Positions 12,890 to 24,437 of a DNA stretch of 64,000 nucleotides are shown here, in pieces. Source of the stretch: Isoetes taiwanensis (lineage: Eukaryota > Streptophyta > Lycopodiopsida > Isoetales > Isoetaceae). A program made the position numbers and the translations under genes. The notes beneath the pieces are model-generated. The model saw nothing but the letters and a program-made list of their open reading frames with translations, was not told where the DNA came from and made no database searches. Each line of letters starts with the position of its first letter. Position 1 is the first letter of the stretch. Where the stretch lies: the NCBI GenBank assembly GCA_021234155.1, contig JAJEKV010000059.1, forward strand, positions 7,043,172 through 7,107,171. Reading direction: 5' to 3'.

Positions 12890-15769
12890 ATGATATAGCA
12901 TGGAGGTTGCTCATGGCTTTGTCCATCTCCCTTTTGGGATCTTGTGTGTGTTGTCCTTTGCAAAGCAGTGAGAACACGGATATGACCATACCACACACTC
13001 CACCAATTTCCTCCTTTGAGGATCAGCATAATTGCCCTCCACTTCTTCTCCCAAAGAAATGGTGTATTGCTCCTTCAAGTTGCCCTTCTTGTGTCTCCCA
13101 ATGGGCTCCCAATATTGAATTTGGAATCCAGGATCTAACTCCTCTCCATCGTGCATAGTGGGTGGTTACATCAGAGAGTGCCACCCCTAACCATATTGGA
13201 TACCCCTCATCATCGTGCCTTACTAGCACAAAGTATCCTTCCTTGATGTCCTCAAAGGATCCCACTCGTGAAGATCAAACCACCCGGCTTTGAGGCCTTT
13301 ATTTCCTACAAACCACTTGGAACCCCTTGTTAGGACCCAAGTGAACATTCTTAGACGTGCTTTGCTCCTTGAGAACCCTCCCATCTTGACTCGGCAAGAA
13401 CCCGCCTCTTAGCTTCCTCCCACATGGTTGTTCAGTTTCTAAGCATGTCACAACTTTCTCCCAAGACTTGATTAGGGAGTCCATTTGATTTTTCTTAAGA
13501 GTGGAGGTTTGCTTTCCATTTTCAACATCATCCCAAAGTCGCTATGTAATCCTTGGATGCCCTTCACTAGTTGGCTAGAGTCTTGATGCCTTGAAGGGAG
13601 GTAGTGGTTTTGGCTGCCCTTTAGGAATGAGAACTTCACCAAAGAAACACCCCTTTGCCACAACTCGATTCCTTGTATGTGCATCCACAACTTGTCACCG
13701 GTCTCCACTTATATTGCATGATTGGTATTCCATCCCTAACCCAAAACTTGAACTCAAGTGGCTTTGTGTGTCCTCATTAACCGGTCTTTACCATCTAGCA
13801 AGTATCCTCTACAAATGATTTCCAATCTGCAACCTCATCCATCATGAAAGCCATTGGGTTGGGGTCAATGCAGCTCTCAAACACATCCATTAGTTCGGGG
13901 AGACTAGTCACGTTTTCTCTCTTGAGCTTGGTGGAGAAAGTTCCAAAGAATCCATCTATATCATCATGTATGCCCAACCATCATGAATCCCACTTTCACA
14001 ACTTTGAATACTCCCCGGGCCAAGTATGACATTGCCCCAAACATCCATCTATTCTTGTTTTCTTTCCAACAGCTTGTCCAATTGAACACATAGCTCCTCG
14101 TGCTGGGTTTCTCAAGTAAGGGGAAATCATCCCAAGTCCTCCTTGATTCACTAGACACCTTGGATGTGAGCTTTTTATCCGCCTTTGGTAACAAAGCGGT
14201 TGATCATCCATCAAAGCCTCAAAATGGGTGTCAAGGGGAATACCTCCTCCCTTCTATCGTTCCTTTCTCTAGTGTTCTCAAGCACTTGAAAATAGAGCTC
14301 ACATGGAAGTTTGGATCATCCCTCCATAGATCAAGCACAAAATGACCATATGTTCCAGTTCCATGACCATGTGTTAAGACACCCGCCGGATTTACTTTCA
14401 TCAAAAGCGTTTTGACAACGCTTTGGGTAAAGGATCTAGCTTTTGGCAAGAAAGTCTTGTGTTGGTCCATCTTATCATGAATTATACACAAAAATTTGTC
14501 CGTCAAGATCTCAGAAAATGTTCTCCACCGCCAATACAACTGTCTACATGATATTTGGTCCCTTTGGTGATCTGCAAATTGCTCCCTAATTGCCATTCTT
14601 TCTTTTTATCATTGCAGTTGATGCAAGTGTATCCTTGAGTTGAATGCAAGTGTTGCACTTTGAGAATGGCATGTGTTAGTTGCAGGACACTCACGCCCCG
14701 AGAAGTGAGTGCTCCATAATTTGCTGAAATGTGATTGAGAAAGAGGCCTACCTCCAGTAGTTTCTAGGATGGAGTTGACCTCTTTAAGGCACTCCTTTGG
14801 ATATAGTGTTGTGGCAACACCTTTTGCACCACTCGCACACCGCGGCTCGCTCACCTTCGACTTGTGGGGCATAGATTGAGACATGTATCTCACAAAGCTC
14901 TCAAGACTACAATGGCCTTGAGAGTATTTGCTCTAGGTTTCAAAGTGAGTGCATTACCATGTTGGAACAAACTGTGCCCTTTTCTAAACCTGCCCCAAAG
15001 ATCTCAGAGAATGAAGACTTGCTCACCCCAAGAATCCATCTCAATGCTCTCATACATACCCCCATGCCCCTCAATTGATATAGTAGCCTTCCTGTGTTTT
15101 TCATCATAGCTGGAATTCTTACACAAGGAGTAGATGAAATTAATCCTATCTTTTGAAGCTGTCCAATGTATTGGGACCTTATCGCATCGAGGTCATCCAC
15201 ACAGATCGCACTGTGCAATCTAGGTTGCAACACTCTTGTCCCCTAATTGCCTCTAGGTTTTCTTTTGGTTGGGGCCATACTTTCCATCCTTTCTAAATAT
15301 TTATCACTTCTAGGCCTCTTTGGGCACCCTTTGGCTGCCTTTTATGAAAAACATAACGTCTCTTCCTTGTGATCAAAGGATGCTCATTGACCACCAAATC
15401 TTCCACATGGCCTTGAGTGGGTCTTGGGGTATGTAGTTGAGTAGGGCATTCCTGCTATCACCATTCTGTGTGTAATATATCTAATTGGCCATCTCAACTG
15501 ACTTTGGGACTCTAGCAACCCAGAGCACACAATGCAATCACTAGAGCTTCCCTGGGACATGATTGTATCAACTTCGATAAGAAGCTTCACAATGCCAACT
15601 CCAAGATGATCATCTCCCCACCTTTCACCATTCACACTATCAAAAGGATCAACTGCAGCTTATTATGCCCTCTCAAGAATACCGCCTCGCTGTAAGGGTG
15701 CAACAAGAAGCAACCCATCTTCCTCCATTGGAGCCTAGGGCAATGGCCTCAGGGACTTCCTTGGCTCCA
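12890..15769 (-). pseudogene. transposase-like gene (inner copy)
   Basis: The gene reads from 15769 (MEPRKSLRPLP, then LQWRKMGCFLLHP in another frame) to about 12911. Blocks in order are DTIMSQGSSSDCIVCSGLLE (about 15550), YESIEMDSWG (about 15040), YMSQSMPHKSKV (14893), IHDKMDQHKTFLPK and THGHGTGTYGHFVLDLW (14480-14330), VFKVVKVGFMMVGHT (about 14010-13964), HDDIDGFFGTFSTKLKREN (13970-13910), and C-terminal GYFVLVRHDDEGYPIWLGVA and FQIQYWEPIGRHKKGNLKEQ (13265-13040). One base is missing between GHT and HDDID at about 13971; the outer copy keeps GHTHDDID in frame. At least six frameshifts are visible, so it is dead. HDKMD and GHTHDDID are plausible acidic catalytic motifs of a DDE transposase (inference); the C-terminal block has no function I can name. 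Confidence 0.7.
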
Positions 15770-15805
15770 TTTTACTCATCTCACATGCTCCCCGAATGAA
15801 AAAGC

Positions 15806-16080
15806 ACACATTAAAACCATATAGCCCCAAACACCACAAATATGACCATATAAACCATATAAACCATACAAACATATTAAATATAAACCATACAACCATA
15901 TATAACCACTAAAATCATATAACCATATTAAACCATACAACCATATTCAATGTAAACCATATGTAAACATTAAAACCATATGTAACCATTAAAACTATAT
16001 AACCATATTAAATATATAACATATGAACATAACCATTTTAGATCATGGTATAACCATATCAACCATGGTATAAATCATAT
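15806..16080. repeat. AACCATAT-type degenerate tandem repeat
   Basis: Short units such as AACCATATAAACCATACA recur with small changes through the interval, just upstream of the minus-strand transposase-like gene. The corresponding place in the outer copy (10540-10720) has a different AT-rich degenerate repeat. Confidence 0.75.
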
Positions 16081-16384
16081 TAATCTTTAATATCTTGTCC
16101 CGCACACATGGCGCCTCCCGATAGGTCGGCCATGTCAAGAACTCAAGATCGCCATCGGCCACGGAGGGCATGGCCCACACGCGATGTGATCTTTATTATT
16201 GCACTTTTTTAGGGTTCGAGGGGTGCAGTAAATAATCGCCCTCTTCCTCTTCCTCCCCGACCATTCTTCCTCCCCATTTTTCTCCGGATCACTCTTCGCT
16301 GGGCCTGTTTTCCTTAAGTTACCGGGTTTTCCCATTAGGCGATCGAGAGCGAACCGAGCCATTCAAAGGCCATCTTATGACAAA
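16081..16384. promoter_or_regulatory. probable divergent promoter region (inner copy)
   Basis: This GC-richer stretch lies directly upstream of the plus-strand leader exon and about 310 bp from the minus-strand start. It contains a CT-rich run (CCTCTTCCTCTTCCTCCCC at about 16240) like many plant leaders. No protein-coding frame is convincing. Confidence 0.3.
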
Positions 16385-16678
16385 GACTGGGTCGACGGAT
16401 CACGACGCGATCCAAATGGGTTTTCGCAAGAAATTGAGGTGTTCGAGCGCATCACCGAGAAGAAAGTGAGGAGGTTCTCTCAGTAAGTTTTGGGCTTTTT
16501 TTCGCTTCTTTTTAGTTTTCTCAGAAGTCCTTTTATCGCGCTTTACTTATATTCTCGTTGTTAGAGGCTCTTATTATTGCGATACCGATCGACAAATCCT
16601 TATTCACGCTTTGCTTAACGCCTCTAGCCACATGGAATCGAAACACGGAGCTTCCTCCTCATCCAGCAAATCTTCCGT
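16385..16678 (+). CDS. plus-strand leader exons of the element (inner copy)
   Basis: A leader exon ends at 16482 before GTAAGTTTT, and exon 2 runs from 16565 (acceptor GTTAG) to 16678 (donor GTATGTTT). An ATG at 16632 begins MESKHGASSSSSKSS. It matches 10871-11167 in the outer copy in splice sites, ATG position and phase, although the peptide has diverged apart from its Ser-rich nature. It is the most probable 5' end of the degenerate plus-strand gene material at 19.6-25.8 kb, but the connecting exons are not resolved. Confidence 0.45.
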
Positions 16679-17089
16679 GTATGTTTTTGTAATATCATAC
16701 CCTTTTTTAGTCTCATTTGTCTCTCTCATTTGTTTGTTCTCTCGCTTTTCTCATTAATCTCATTTGTTCTCTCCTTTTCTTTCTTTTGTTTTTGTATTGT
16801 TTTTTTTTTCTTAGTTGTTGTTGAATTGAATACATTGTATGTGCGTAAGTGAGAATAGTGGTAAGAGTAGTAGCAAGCAACCGAGATAGAAATCATCGAG
16901 ACAGTGATAGGAAGTAAGATATTGCAGAAAGCATTAATGTAACATTACTAGGAATGATTCACAAAAGAAATTGCTAAACCGTCTATGAATGTTTCATAAC
17001 GTAACATAACTAGGAATCTTTTTTCCTAACTATCAACTAAGAATAGGAATTGCTTCACGTAGACCGCAATTTAACAAAGATATCCTCCA

Positions 17090-18480
17090 TCGGGCAGGAG
17101 AGATGCGTAGGGATCCCTTTCTCGACCGGGCGAAGTTGAGAATACCTCAGCTTGCCAACAATCCAGAAGTACAGCCTTTTTTCGACTCATGAAATCGAGA
17201 CTTTCGACTACAGGCAGAAGAGGGAATGTACACTCCGGATTGTTGGCTGGTTGAGGAATTCCCCGACTCCGGGCGAGCCTAGATTGCACACAGCTACCCA
17301 ACGCCTTCACATTCTTTTTACAACCTTCTCACTTTTCCAGCCTTTCTCTTCGCATCAGAGTCATTGGCCCTTTTTCCACATTCCTTCCTCAACCATCATC
17401 TGTAAGGGAGGTGCGGGTGGTTGACAACCACGAGGTGCTGGAGCTTTATCCAGAGGTCGAGAAACGCAGTGCTCTAGTGCATTCTACAAAAAGGCAGTAA
17501 GATAGCCTTAACCACTCTCCTTCAAACTATCTTGCCCGATATTGGCATGGAAGTGGTTTTGACTGTCATTTGTAGCCAACCCTTAGCAAGCCAATTCTCC
17601 TGGTATGGTTGCAAGGGCCTCTACCTGGGCCAGAGACTGCCTCCTTCAACCATCTTCGTCAATATCATTAAAGGATGGGTCCTGACCGGGTGGATGCCTC
17701 TACTACAACCACAAGGAAACCACGTAGCTTGTCGAAACATTCTCGGCCATGAGAATGCCTTATACAAGACTCCATGTGTACTATCCGAGTTCTCGATGAG
17801 TTAAGGCATTCTATTTTGCTAGCCGAGAATGTAGACAGAAGTTAACACTTGCATTCTCGACCTGCAAGTTGGTGAATCCTTTAGCCAAATTTAATTCTCT
17901 GGTATGGTCACATAGTTTTTCGTATCGAGCCACTCTTCAAACCATCTTCGCTAATATTATGGAAGGGAGGGGTCGGACCGGGTGGAGGCCTCTACAACTA
18001 ACCACTGTGGAAACCACAGCTCTTGGAAGATTCTCAACCGGCCAGTCGGAATGCCTTTAACCAGCCAAAGACCACATTACCGGGAGTTCTCGATGTTTAA
18101 CGCATTCTCGACTTGGCGAATCGAGAATGCAGAGGGAAGCCAAGGCTTTGCATTTTCGATCAAGAAGTCGAATGAATCCCTTTAGCCCGATCCCACCTGC
18201 ATTCTCCGTGTGCAAGCAGATACCGAGCCACCTCCTTCAAACTATATTCCTCGAATATTATGACGGGAAGTGGCCCCGACTATCTCAAGTAGCCTTTGGG
18301 TCTTAGCACAGGTCTCTACAACTAAGCACTTTGTATTCTCCTCGCTTTTAGTCCCAAGTGCCTCTAGCCTGCCCGGAGCCACTCTCTTCTTCAAACCATC
18401 TTCCTCAATATTGCTAAGAGGATTGGTTCCGACTAGGGTAGAGGCCTCTCCGACCAACCACGTGAGGATGCATTTGAACC
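17090..18480. repeat. degenerate repeats with palindromes (inner copy)
   Basis: Units containing TTCAAACCATCTTCSTCAATATT recur at about 17508, 17645, 17935, 18235 and 18385. Several carry GACCGGGTGGAGGCCTCTAC downstream. Diverged forms of the short palindrome (for example at 17170, 17850, 18100 and 18140) are interspersed. No coding is supported. Confidence 0.75.
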
Positions 18481-18589
18481 GCATCTCCGAAGGGCCTTAG
18501 ACCTAGCCTGATCTATATACAACATTCCAAGAAAACATTCCAAGAAAAAAATACACCCAAAACGGAATCGCTCAAGTTTACCCTCGATC

Positions 18590-19110
18590 CATTGTTTCCT
18601 TGCTTCAGCATCTCTCAACCCAGAGTAAATCATCTCTAAGCTGAAAAAATGCCGGACAAGGAAACAATAAATCCATCGAGCTTATGAGCAGCTCCATGAT
18701 TTAAACACGCACGACATGTTCTACACGCGAAAAATAACATAGGCATCTCAAAACTCACCTCTTCACGCAGAATTCCTTGGGCCATCAGATCACGATCCCC
18801 GAGCCCTCACCGAGTCTTTGCTTCTTCTATCGGTCTCATCAAGAGTGCATTCGTGATCTAATACTTGTATCAATGCGATTCTCGTATCCCCGCTCCATGG
18901 CGCAAAGAAGTAGAGTTCCCGTGTTCCGGCAGCTCCTCTCCGCTTCCTACCTTAGTCCGCGCTCATCGATCAAATCAATCGCTTGCAATAAGACGCTACG
19001 TCAGAAAAATACACAGAGCAAGGCGCTGAGGAGGAGCTTACTGCGATCGCGGCGCCTATTCCTCGAAGTCGCCATGTCGATGCGGCCCCAACTCAAAGTC
19101 GCCAATGCCG
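18590..19110 (-). pseudogene. minus-strand element exon, unknown (inner copy)
   Basis: By eye this aligns with 26240-26800. Minus-strand frames include YTRIALIQVL (about 18880-18850) and, in another frame, LMRPIEEAKTLGEGS, matching YTKIALIKVIQREAPLMRPK plus EEAKTLGEASE in the other copy. Upstream both have an IDLID segment near 18970 and 26650. Frameshifts and a stop break it. The sequence has no domain I recognise. Presence in both element copies suggests it belongs to the element. Confidence 0.45.
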
Positions 19111-19602
19111 CAGTTGAAGATAATCTACACCGCCACTAAGTCCCCGGATGTGATTCAATTTCAAATGGTGTTTTGGCGGGCTAAAGCCACCGCGGTCGTA
19201 CCCTTTAGCCCGCTTTTTTCTTAAATGATTGCATGTCCTTAAATTCAAATTAAAGAACACGCCCGATCTTTTTAATGCAGTCCTAAAACCTACAACGCTA
19301 CGGAGGAAACTTAATTTACGTAAGGGTTCGAGCAGAAGAAGATGTGGGGCATACAGACATGACGACTGGCCCAAGAAGCGAGGTACGGGAGCGTAAGCCG
19401 GTTCTAGCGGCAAAGAAGAAGAAAAAGACAGCGCCTGTGTGAGCTCGAGGTTTTTCTTTGGTCGAATACCTTTACCGATCCATCCTTTGGTCTTGCAAGA
19501 TTCACCGCTGACTCACTAATTAGTGATCACCGGCCAACTCCCGCTCTTCGCCATCGAGGGATCGAGACAGAGTTTTGACACACCAGCCAGATTCTTGGTG
19601 GT
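19111..19602. other. no supported gene
   Basis: Frames in this stretch overlap each other on both strands and none has family motifs. It lies inside the inner element, between the minus-strand exon and the first plus-strand coding remnant. Confidence 0.4.
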
Positions 19603-19728
19603 ATGTCGAGGTATCGAAGTGGGAAGGAGAAAGATCTGCTTTCTCCACCAAAGGGACAAGAAGAGCTCCGAGACAAGTACAAGAAGGTCGGTGTTGTGCT
19701 CTCCTCTCCATCTGATTCAAGCATCTAA
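19603..19728 (+). CDS. short 41-aa frame, unknown
   Basis: An ATG at 19603 opens a frame with MSRYRSGKEKDLLSPPKGQE and a charged helix-like EELRDKYKKVG. It is hydrophilic and has plausible coding composition compared with its surroundings. It could be an exon of the element's plus-strand gene. I do not recognise it. Confidence 0.25.
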   Translation: MSRYRSGKEKDLLSPPKGQEELRDKYKKVGVVLSSPSDSSI

Positions 19729-19919
19729 CATTTCATGTGGAAGACCGCGTAAGAGTAAGTTCTACCAATAACCTAAAAATTATCGGGCTTCAAATTATTC
19801 TCACTCTTCAATGAGCAAAGGTTGGCACCGGCCAAAAGGCCGGGCTTTTAAATTGTCGTAACCTTGGGTGGAAGGATCCGAAGGGATGAAGGAGGCCGGA
19901 ACCCTAACATCCGTGGAGC

Positions 19920-20594
19920 TTGGAATGGAGATTTCCAGAGTCGTGGAAAACTGCTCAACACGGGAGCTTCACCTCCACTATGCCGGAAGACTCTACAACA
20001 CCTGGCAGTTGGGGAGGGAAGTTGTGGTTCATAAAGAAAAAAGTCCCGACAAGACCAAAGATGGAGAAGATGACACCACACCGGGAGGAATCGATGATGA
20101 AGGCATTTAAGATATGGTCGAACCCCAATTAATGGATCCGTGATGAGCAGATCAGATTTCACAGAGAGGGGCACGTAAAATGGAGCCGGGCTGGCTCAAG
20201 ATATCCGCTGGGAATAGTACACAAGCCGCTCTTGGACATCGACGCCCAAGGTCCGCGACGGAGATGCCGCCTTGTTCAACCATTGTGGAATTTAATCCAA
20301 AGACACATGCCGGAGATTTTGAACCTGATGGTGCGACATCCCGCTGCATCCAATGCTCCGCAGATGTCATACCTTCGCCAGATCGACCGTGAGTTGTTCA
20401 CCGAAGTCCGAGGAAGACCCCCAAGGGAAAAGACATCCGGCTCGGTAGTAGACGGTCGCAAGATTCGAGGGCAAGCGCAAGTATTGCGTGACGGAGAAGG
20501 AGGTGCCGCAGCGATCAAGGATAGATATGCCAAGCGAGAGTGCAGAGTTCTTGCAAATAAGACGCCAAAGAATCGAAAGCTGGCCAAAGATTAG
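19920..20594 (+). pseudogene. unknown element-encoded protein, one in-frame stop
   Basis: One frame runs from about 19910 to the stop at 20594, interrupted by a single TAA at 20133. Before the stop it reads ESWKTAQHGSFTSTMPEDST, then KLWFIKKKVPTRPKMEK; after it, WIRDEQIRFHREGHVKWSRA, then YPLGIVHKPLLDIDAQGP, ending in a basic tail (NKTPKNRKLAKD). About 225 codons share the frame, which is unlikely by chance, so I read it as a decayed exon. The tail is rich in Arg and Lys, which fits nucleic acid binding (inference). No family was recognised. Confidence 0.45.
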
Positions 20595-20639
20595 CCACGC
20601 GTAAACATAACAGCAATAGCAAAAGTGCCGCCTACATAA

Positions 20640-21400
20640 GGTAAAGAATTTTCTTTCGGGCGGGCTCTCCGAAGTCGAGAAATCCCTAGCATCCTATCAT
20701 TCTCGTTTTTCATCGGGTCGACTCGCGAAGTCGAGAAAGCCGTAAACAAAGAGAAGTCAAAGGATGCGGAGTTTTTCGACTCGGGCGAAGTCGAAAACCC
20801 ATAGAAGTAAAAAAGAAAAAACATTGGCGGGACTTTACCGGGCGAAGTCGAGAAACCCCGGGCGTAAAGAACATTCGAGATTAATGGTCGACGCATCGAA
20901 AGCATCGAAGCCTTCCCATCTTTTCCCCCTTCTTCGGCAATGTCGCTTAGATTCTATTCTAAGTTGCATCGCTCAAGAGGCCCAAGGAAGGATTTGGGAA
21001 AGATACTTTCACCGCATTCACTGCATTATGTTTCTCCTCTCCCGAGGGTATTCTCGACTCGCGAAGTTGAGAAAGTCCCTTGAATCTTCTTACTTGTGTT
21101 TCTTCACTTTCTCAGCGAGTCGAGAAACCCCAAAGTAATAGAGAGAACATTGAGATTAATGGCTGAAGGTAATGCATCGAGCCTTCCCAATCTTTTTCCC
21201 CGCTCTTCGGGCAATGTCGCTTTTAGTTTATATCCTAAGTTGCATCGCTCAAGAGGCGGAAAGCAAAGATTTGGGAATGCGCTGATGCTTTCGCCCCGCC
21301 TCGACTCTCCTATGTTTTCTCCTCTCCTTGGGGCATTCTCACTCATGAAGTCGAGAAACCCCCGCATCCTCCTATTTAGTGTTTATTTGGATGTTAGTAG
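20640..21400. repeat. about 275-bp tandem units with palindromes
   Basis: Two units start with GAACATT...GAGATTAATGG at 20869 and 21144 and share CGATGCATCGAGCCTTCCC-like and TAAGTTGCATCGCTCAAGAG stretches. Palindrome variants with a GCGAAGTCGAGAAA half occur at about 20710, 20776, 20840, 21050 and 21335. The open frames here (for example 21096-21659) pass through repeats and are not trusted as genes. Confidence 0.7.
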
Positions 21401-21429
21401 ATACTTTCATGCTCTAACATTGGGACATT

Positions 21430-22415
21430 TATCAATGCAGCCCATATCCTCAATTTCAGATCATACACGCCGGGCAAATGGAAAGCATTGGGTTGTCCTC
21501 GGCCCTAAAGGAAACAGTGGCCCCCTGATAAGTGGAAGACCTTTGAGTCACTCAGCAGATATTCTCACTGAAGGCCGTGAAGATGATGAGGGGAGGATGA
21601 AGAGGAAAAGAAGAAGAGAACACCAAGAAAGGGTAGGAGTCTCTCTCGCACCAATATGACCTCATTCTTAGCACCGAGGCTGTCCGGGAGAAATGGACTC
21701 AAATATGGGCTCAATGGATAAGAGGCAAGTCAAGGACAAAGAATGGAGAATTCCCATGCACCGACCCAAAGTTGTTCGACAGCAATTTATGAAAAGGATA
21801 CGTGGCCCGACCGACAAGGAAACGCTTTGATCTACTGTGGCGTAATCATGGATGGAACAATCCTCGCTAAGGAAAAGTAGAAGCTCAAAAATGCAGGATG
21901 CAAAGGATTATGCCATACCCTAAAGAGAGAGGCGTTGGAGGAAGGCATCACTGGAGTTCTGCGAATGTTGCTTCCAATGAATACCATGACTTTGATTATT
22001 ACAAGGAAAAGGTCCCTTTGATGAGGAAGACATGAAGGAATTGAACCGCCTATGTCAACCCTACATCAACACCAAGCTAAAGCTGCATCGCCAAAACCCT
22101 TCCCTTCCCTCGAACGTATATGGCACTCAAGAGGAAGCTTGGATTTGGGGTGGTCCCATTTAAGGCCGATGATAGCTCCCCCCATTCCTGGTAACATTGG
22201 GACACAAGGGATTTGGTGGTCCTGAACCGGCACTGGCTCGCGGCACTATTTGCCATCAATATTTTTTATGAGAAAGTCGACATAGAGCAGTGGGTACAAG
22301 ACGTCCGACATGACCGACCCGGATACTTTCAGCCTTTGTCTTTTGCATGCCGAGCAATCGACAACCGCTGCCTCCCAATGGGCACCGATATTAACTTCAC
22401 CAACAAGATCTTGTA
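21430..22415 (+). pseudogene. unknown plus-strand gene remnant of the element
   Basis: After an acceptor-like ATCAATGCAG at about 21438, coding-like text can be followed through several frames: YDLILSTEAVREKWTQIWAQ and GEFPCTDPKLFDSN (21655-21790), NEYHDFDYYKEKVP (about 21980), EEDMKELNRLCQPYINTKLK (about 22030), and LVVLNRHWLAALFAINIFYE followed by KVDIEQWVQDVRHDRPGYFQ (22210-22325), ending NFTNKIL at 22415. At least four frameshifts or stops intervene. The residue choice is protein-like but I know no matching family. Confidence 0.4.
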
Positions 22416-22553
22416 ATCCATATAACGAAGCTTGAACATGAGTGTAGACTTGGCTTGCCAAGGCACCAAGCTTTGCCAATATAGTTTTGGTTTTGGTTTC
22501 AAGATCGGCTGTTGACTGACAAGTGGTGGTCTAGCTTAACATCTTACCCGACA

Positions 22554-24437
22554 GTTCATGATTTCTCAAGAGCGATGGAACCCCGAAGGGCGGCAGATTT
22601 ATGGAGGATGTGCCATCGATGGACAAAGTCAGCAATGATGGTGCGATGTGTCCTATACATAGAATTCTATCCGCCAAGGGTTATCAAGTACTTCATAAAT
22701 CCTTTGGTCGAAGAAGATCAAATTGTATGCGAAAGTGGTACATGAATGGCCTGTTCTCGTGGGGCTATGCCGTATGGAATGAAACCTATATCCGTGGTTG
22801 GAAATAAGGACATGGTTGAAACCATTCGTCATACCTCGATCCGCTTCATGAGCATTTCAAAGGGAGGAAGACAAATGGAAGCAGAAGGACGATGATGACG
22901 TAAGACAAACCCGAGAGCGAGGGAGAGAAACATGACGGAGACGAGAATCTCAAGGGTTTAGACCAGAATGCCATGGAACAAATTCTTGAGAATCTGAAAT
23001 TGAGGTGAGTTCACTTTGTTTCGTCCATGTTTCTAACTCGCGAAGTCGAGAAATCCTTTTTCCATTCTCGACTCAGCGAAGTCGAGAAAACGCTTCCTAT
23101 CCGACATCTCTCATTATTTCAGAACATCGAACGCAACGAACCCTCGATCATTGTCAATATCTAGTGGCGGTTCACGCCTTGAGGACACCGTGACATCCCA
23201 AAGACAATAAAGAGCAAGACACCGCGACAGCCGAAAAGGTCCCTCAAAAATTAATGATCCCAAGATATGGATCCCGAATTTAACCGAAATATAGTCGAGC
23301 CAAACTCCAATCTGGATCCAAACCGGTCCCACCAAGCTTGTAATATTTGACGCCAATGGAGTATTAGCCGCAGATACCACGATAAAGACGCCCCCGAGCT
23401 TAACACCTCGCAGAATCCGGAGCATAAAATCGCGGTATCCGAGGCCTAGAGCAAAGGAAATTGTTGAATGGTGCCTAGAACGGGGATTCGAATGGATAGG
23501 TTCATGATTTCTCAAGAGCAGATGGAACCTCGAAGGGCGGCAGATTTATGGAGGATGTGCCATCGATGGACAAAGTCAGAATGATGGTGCTTACTGTGTC
23601 CTATACATAGAATTCCTATCCGCCAAGGGTTATCAAGTACTTCATAACCAGCTTGGTCGAAGAAGATCAAATTGTATGCGAAAGTGGTACATGAATGTCC
23701 CCGTTTCTCTCGTGGGGCTATGCTGTATGGAATGAAACCTATATCCGTGGTTGGAAATAAGGACATGGTTGAAACCATTCGTCATACCGGATCCGCTTCA
23801 TGAGCATTTCAAAGGAGGAAGACAAATGGAAGCAAAGAAGGACGATGATGACTAAGACAAACCCGAGAGCCAGGGAGAGAAACATGACGGAGACGTAGAA
23901 TCTCGAGGGTTTAGACCAGAATGCCGGAACAAATTCTTGAGAATCTGAAATTGAGGTGAGTTCACTTTTGTTTCGTCTGTTTCTCGACTCGCGAGTCGAG
24001 AAACCTTTCCATTCTTCGCGAGTCGAAAAACGCTTCCTATCCGACATCTCTCATTATTTCAGAACATCGAACGCAACTACTCTCGGATCATTGTCAATAT
24101 CTAATGGCGGTTCACGCCTTGAGGACACCGCAGACACCCCAAAGACAATAAAGAGCAAGACACCGCGACAGCCAGAAAGGTCCCAAAAATTAATGATCCC
24201 GATATGGATCCCGATTAACCGAAATATGGTCGAGCCAAACTCCAACTGGGATCCAACCTGGTCCCACCAAGCTTGTAATATTTGACGCCAATGGAGTATT
24301 AGCTGCAAGATACCACGATAAAGACGCCCCCGAGCTTAACACCTCGCAGATCCCGAATTTAAAAACGGAGCATAAAATCGTATCCGAGGCCTAGAGCAAA
24401 GGAAATTGTTGAATGGTGCCTAGAACGGGATTCGGGT
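22554..24437 (+). repeat. tandem duplication of a 0.95-kb gene segment
   Basis: Unit 1 (22554-23499) and unit 2 (23500 to about 24437) match almost throughout, starting at GTTCATGATTTCTCAAGAGC. Each unit contains the same plus-strand coding-like text (RRAADLWRMCHR; GLDQNA...ILENLKLR) followed by an apparent intron: donor GAG/GTGAGT at about 23006 and 23956, acceptor TTATTTCAG at about 23122 and 24062, then a frame reading TIKSKTPRQPERSQKLMIP in unit 2. The palindrome lies inside the intron in both units. Small indels between units break the frames. Confidence 0.85.
23979..24004. repeat. best copy of the dispersed palindrome, 26 bp perfect
   Basis: Positions 23979-23991 are the exact reverse complement of 23992-24004. 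The core is CTCGACTCGCGAGTCGAG. It lies in the apparent intron of unit 2 of the tandem duplication. Confidence 0.95.

Noticed and set aside
18777-19139. 120-codon plus-strand frame
   Set aside because: It is antisense to the minus-strand exon shared by both element copies; composition and stops in the paralogue argue against coding on the plus strand.
21096-21659. 187-codon plus-strand frame
   Set aside because: Most of it crosses tandem repeats and palindromes; only the last part (after about 21438) resembles coding, and the real continuation changes frame.
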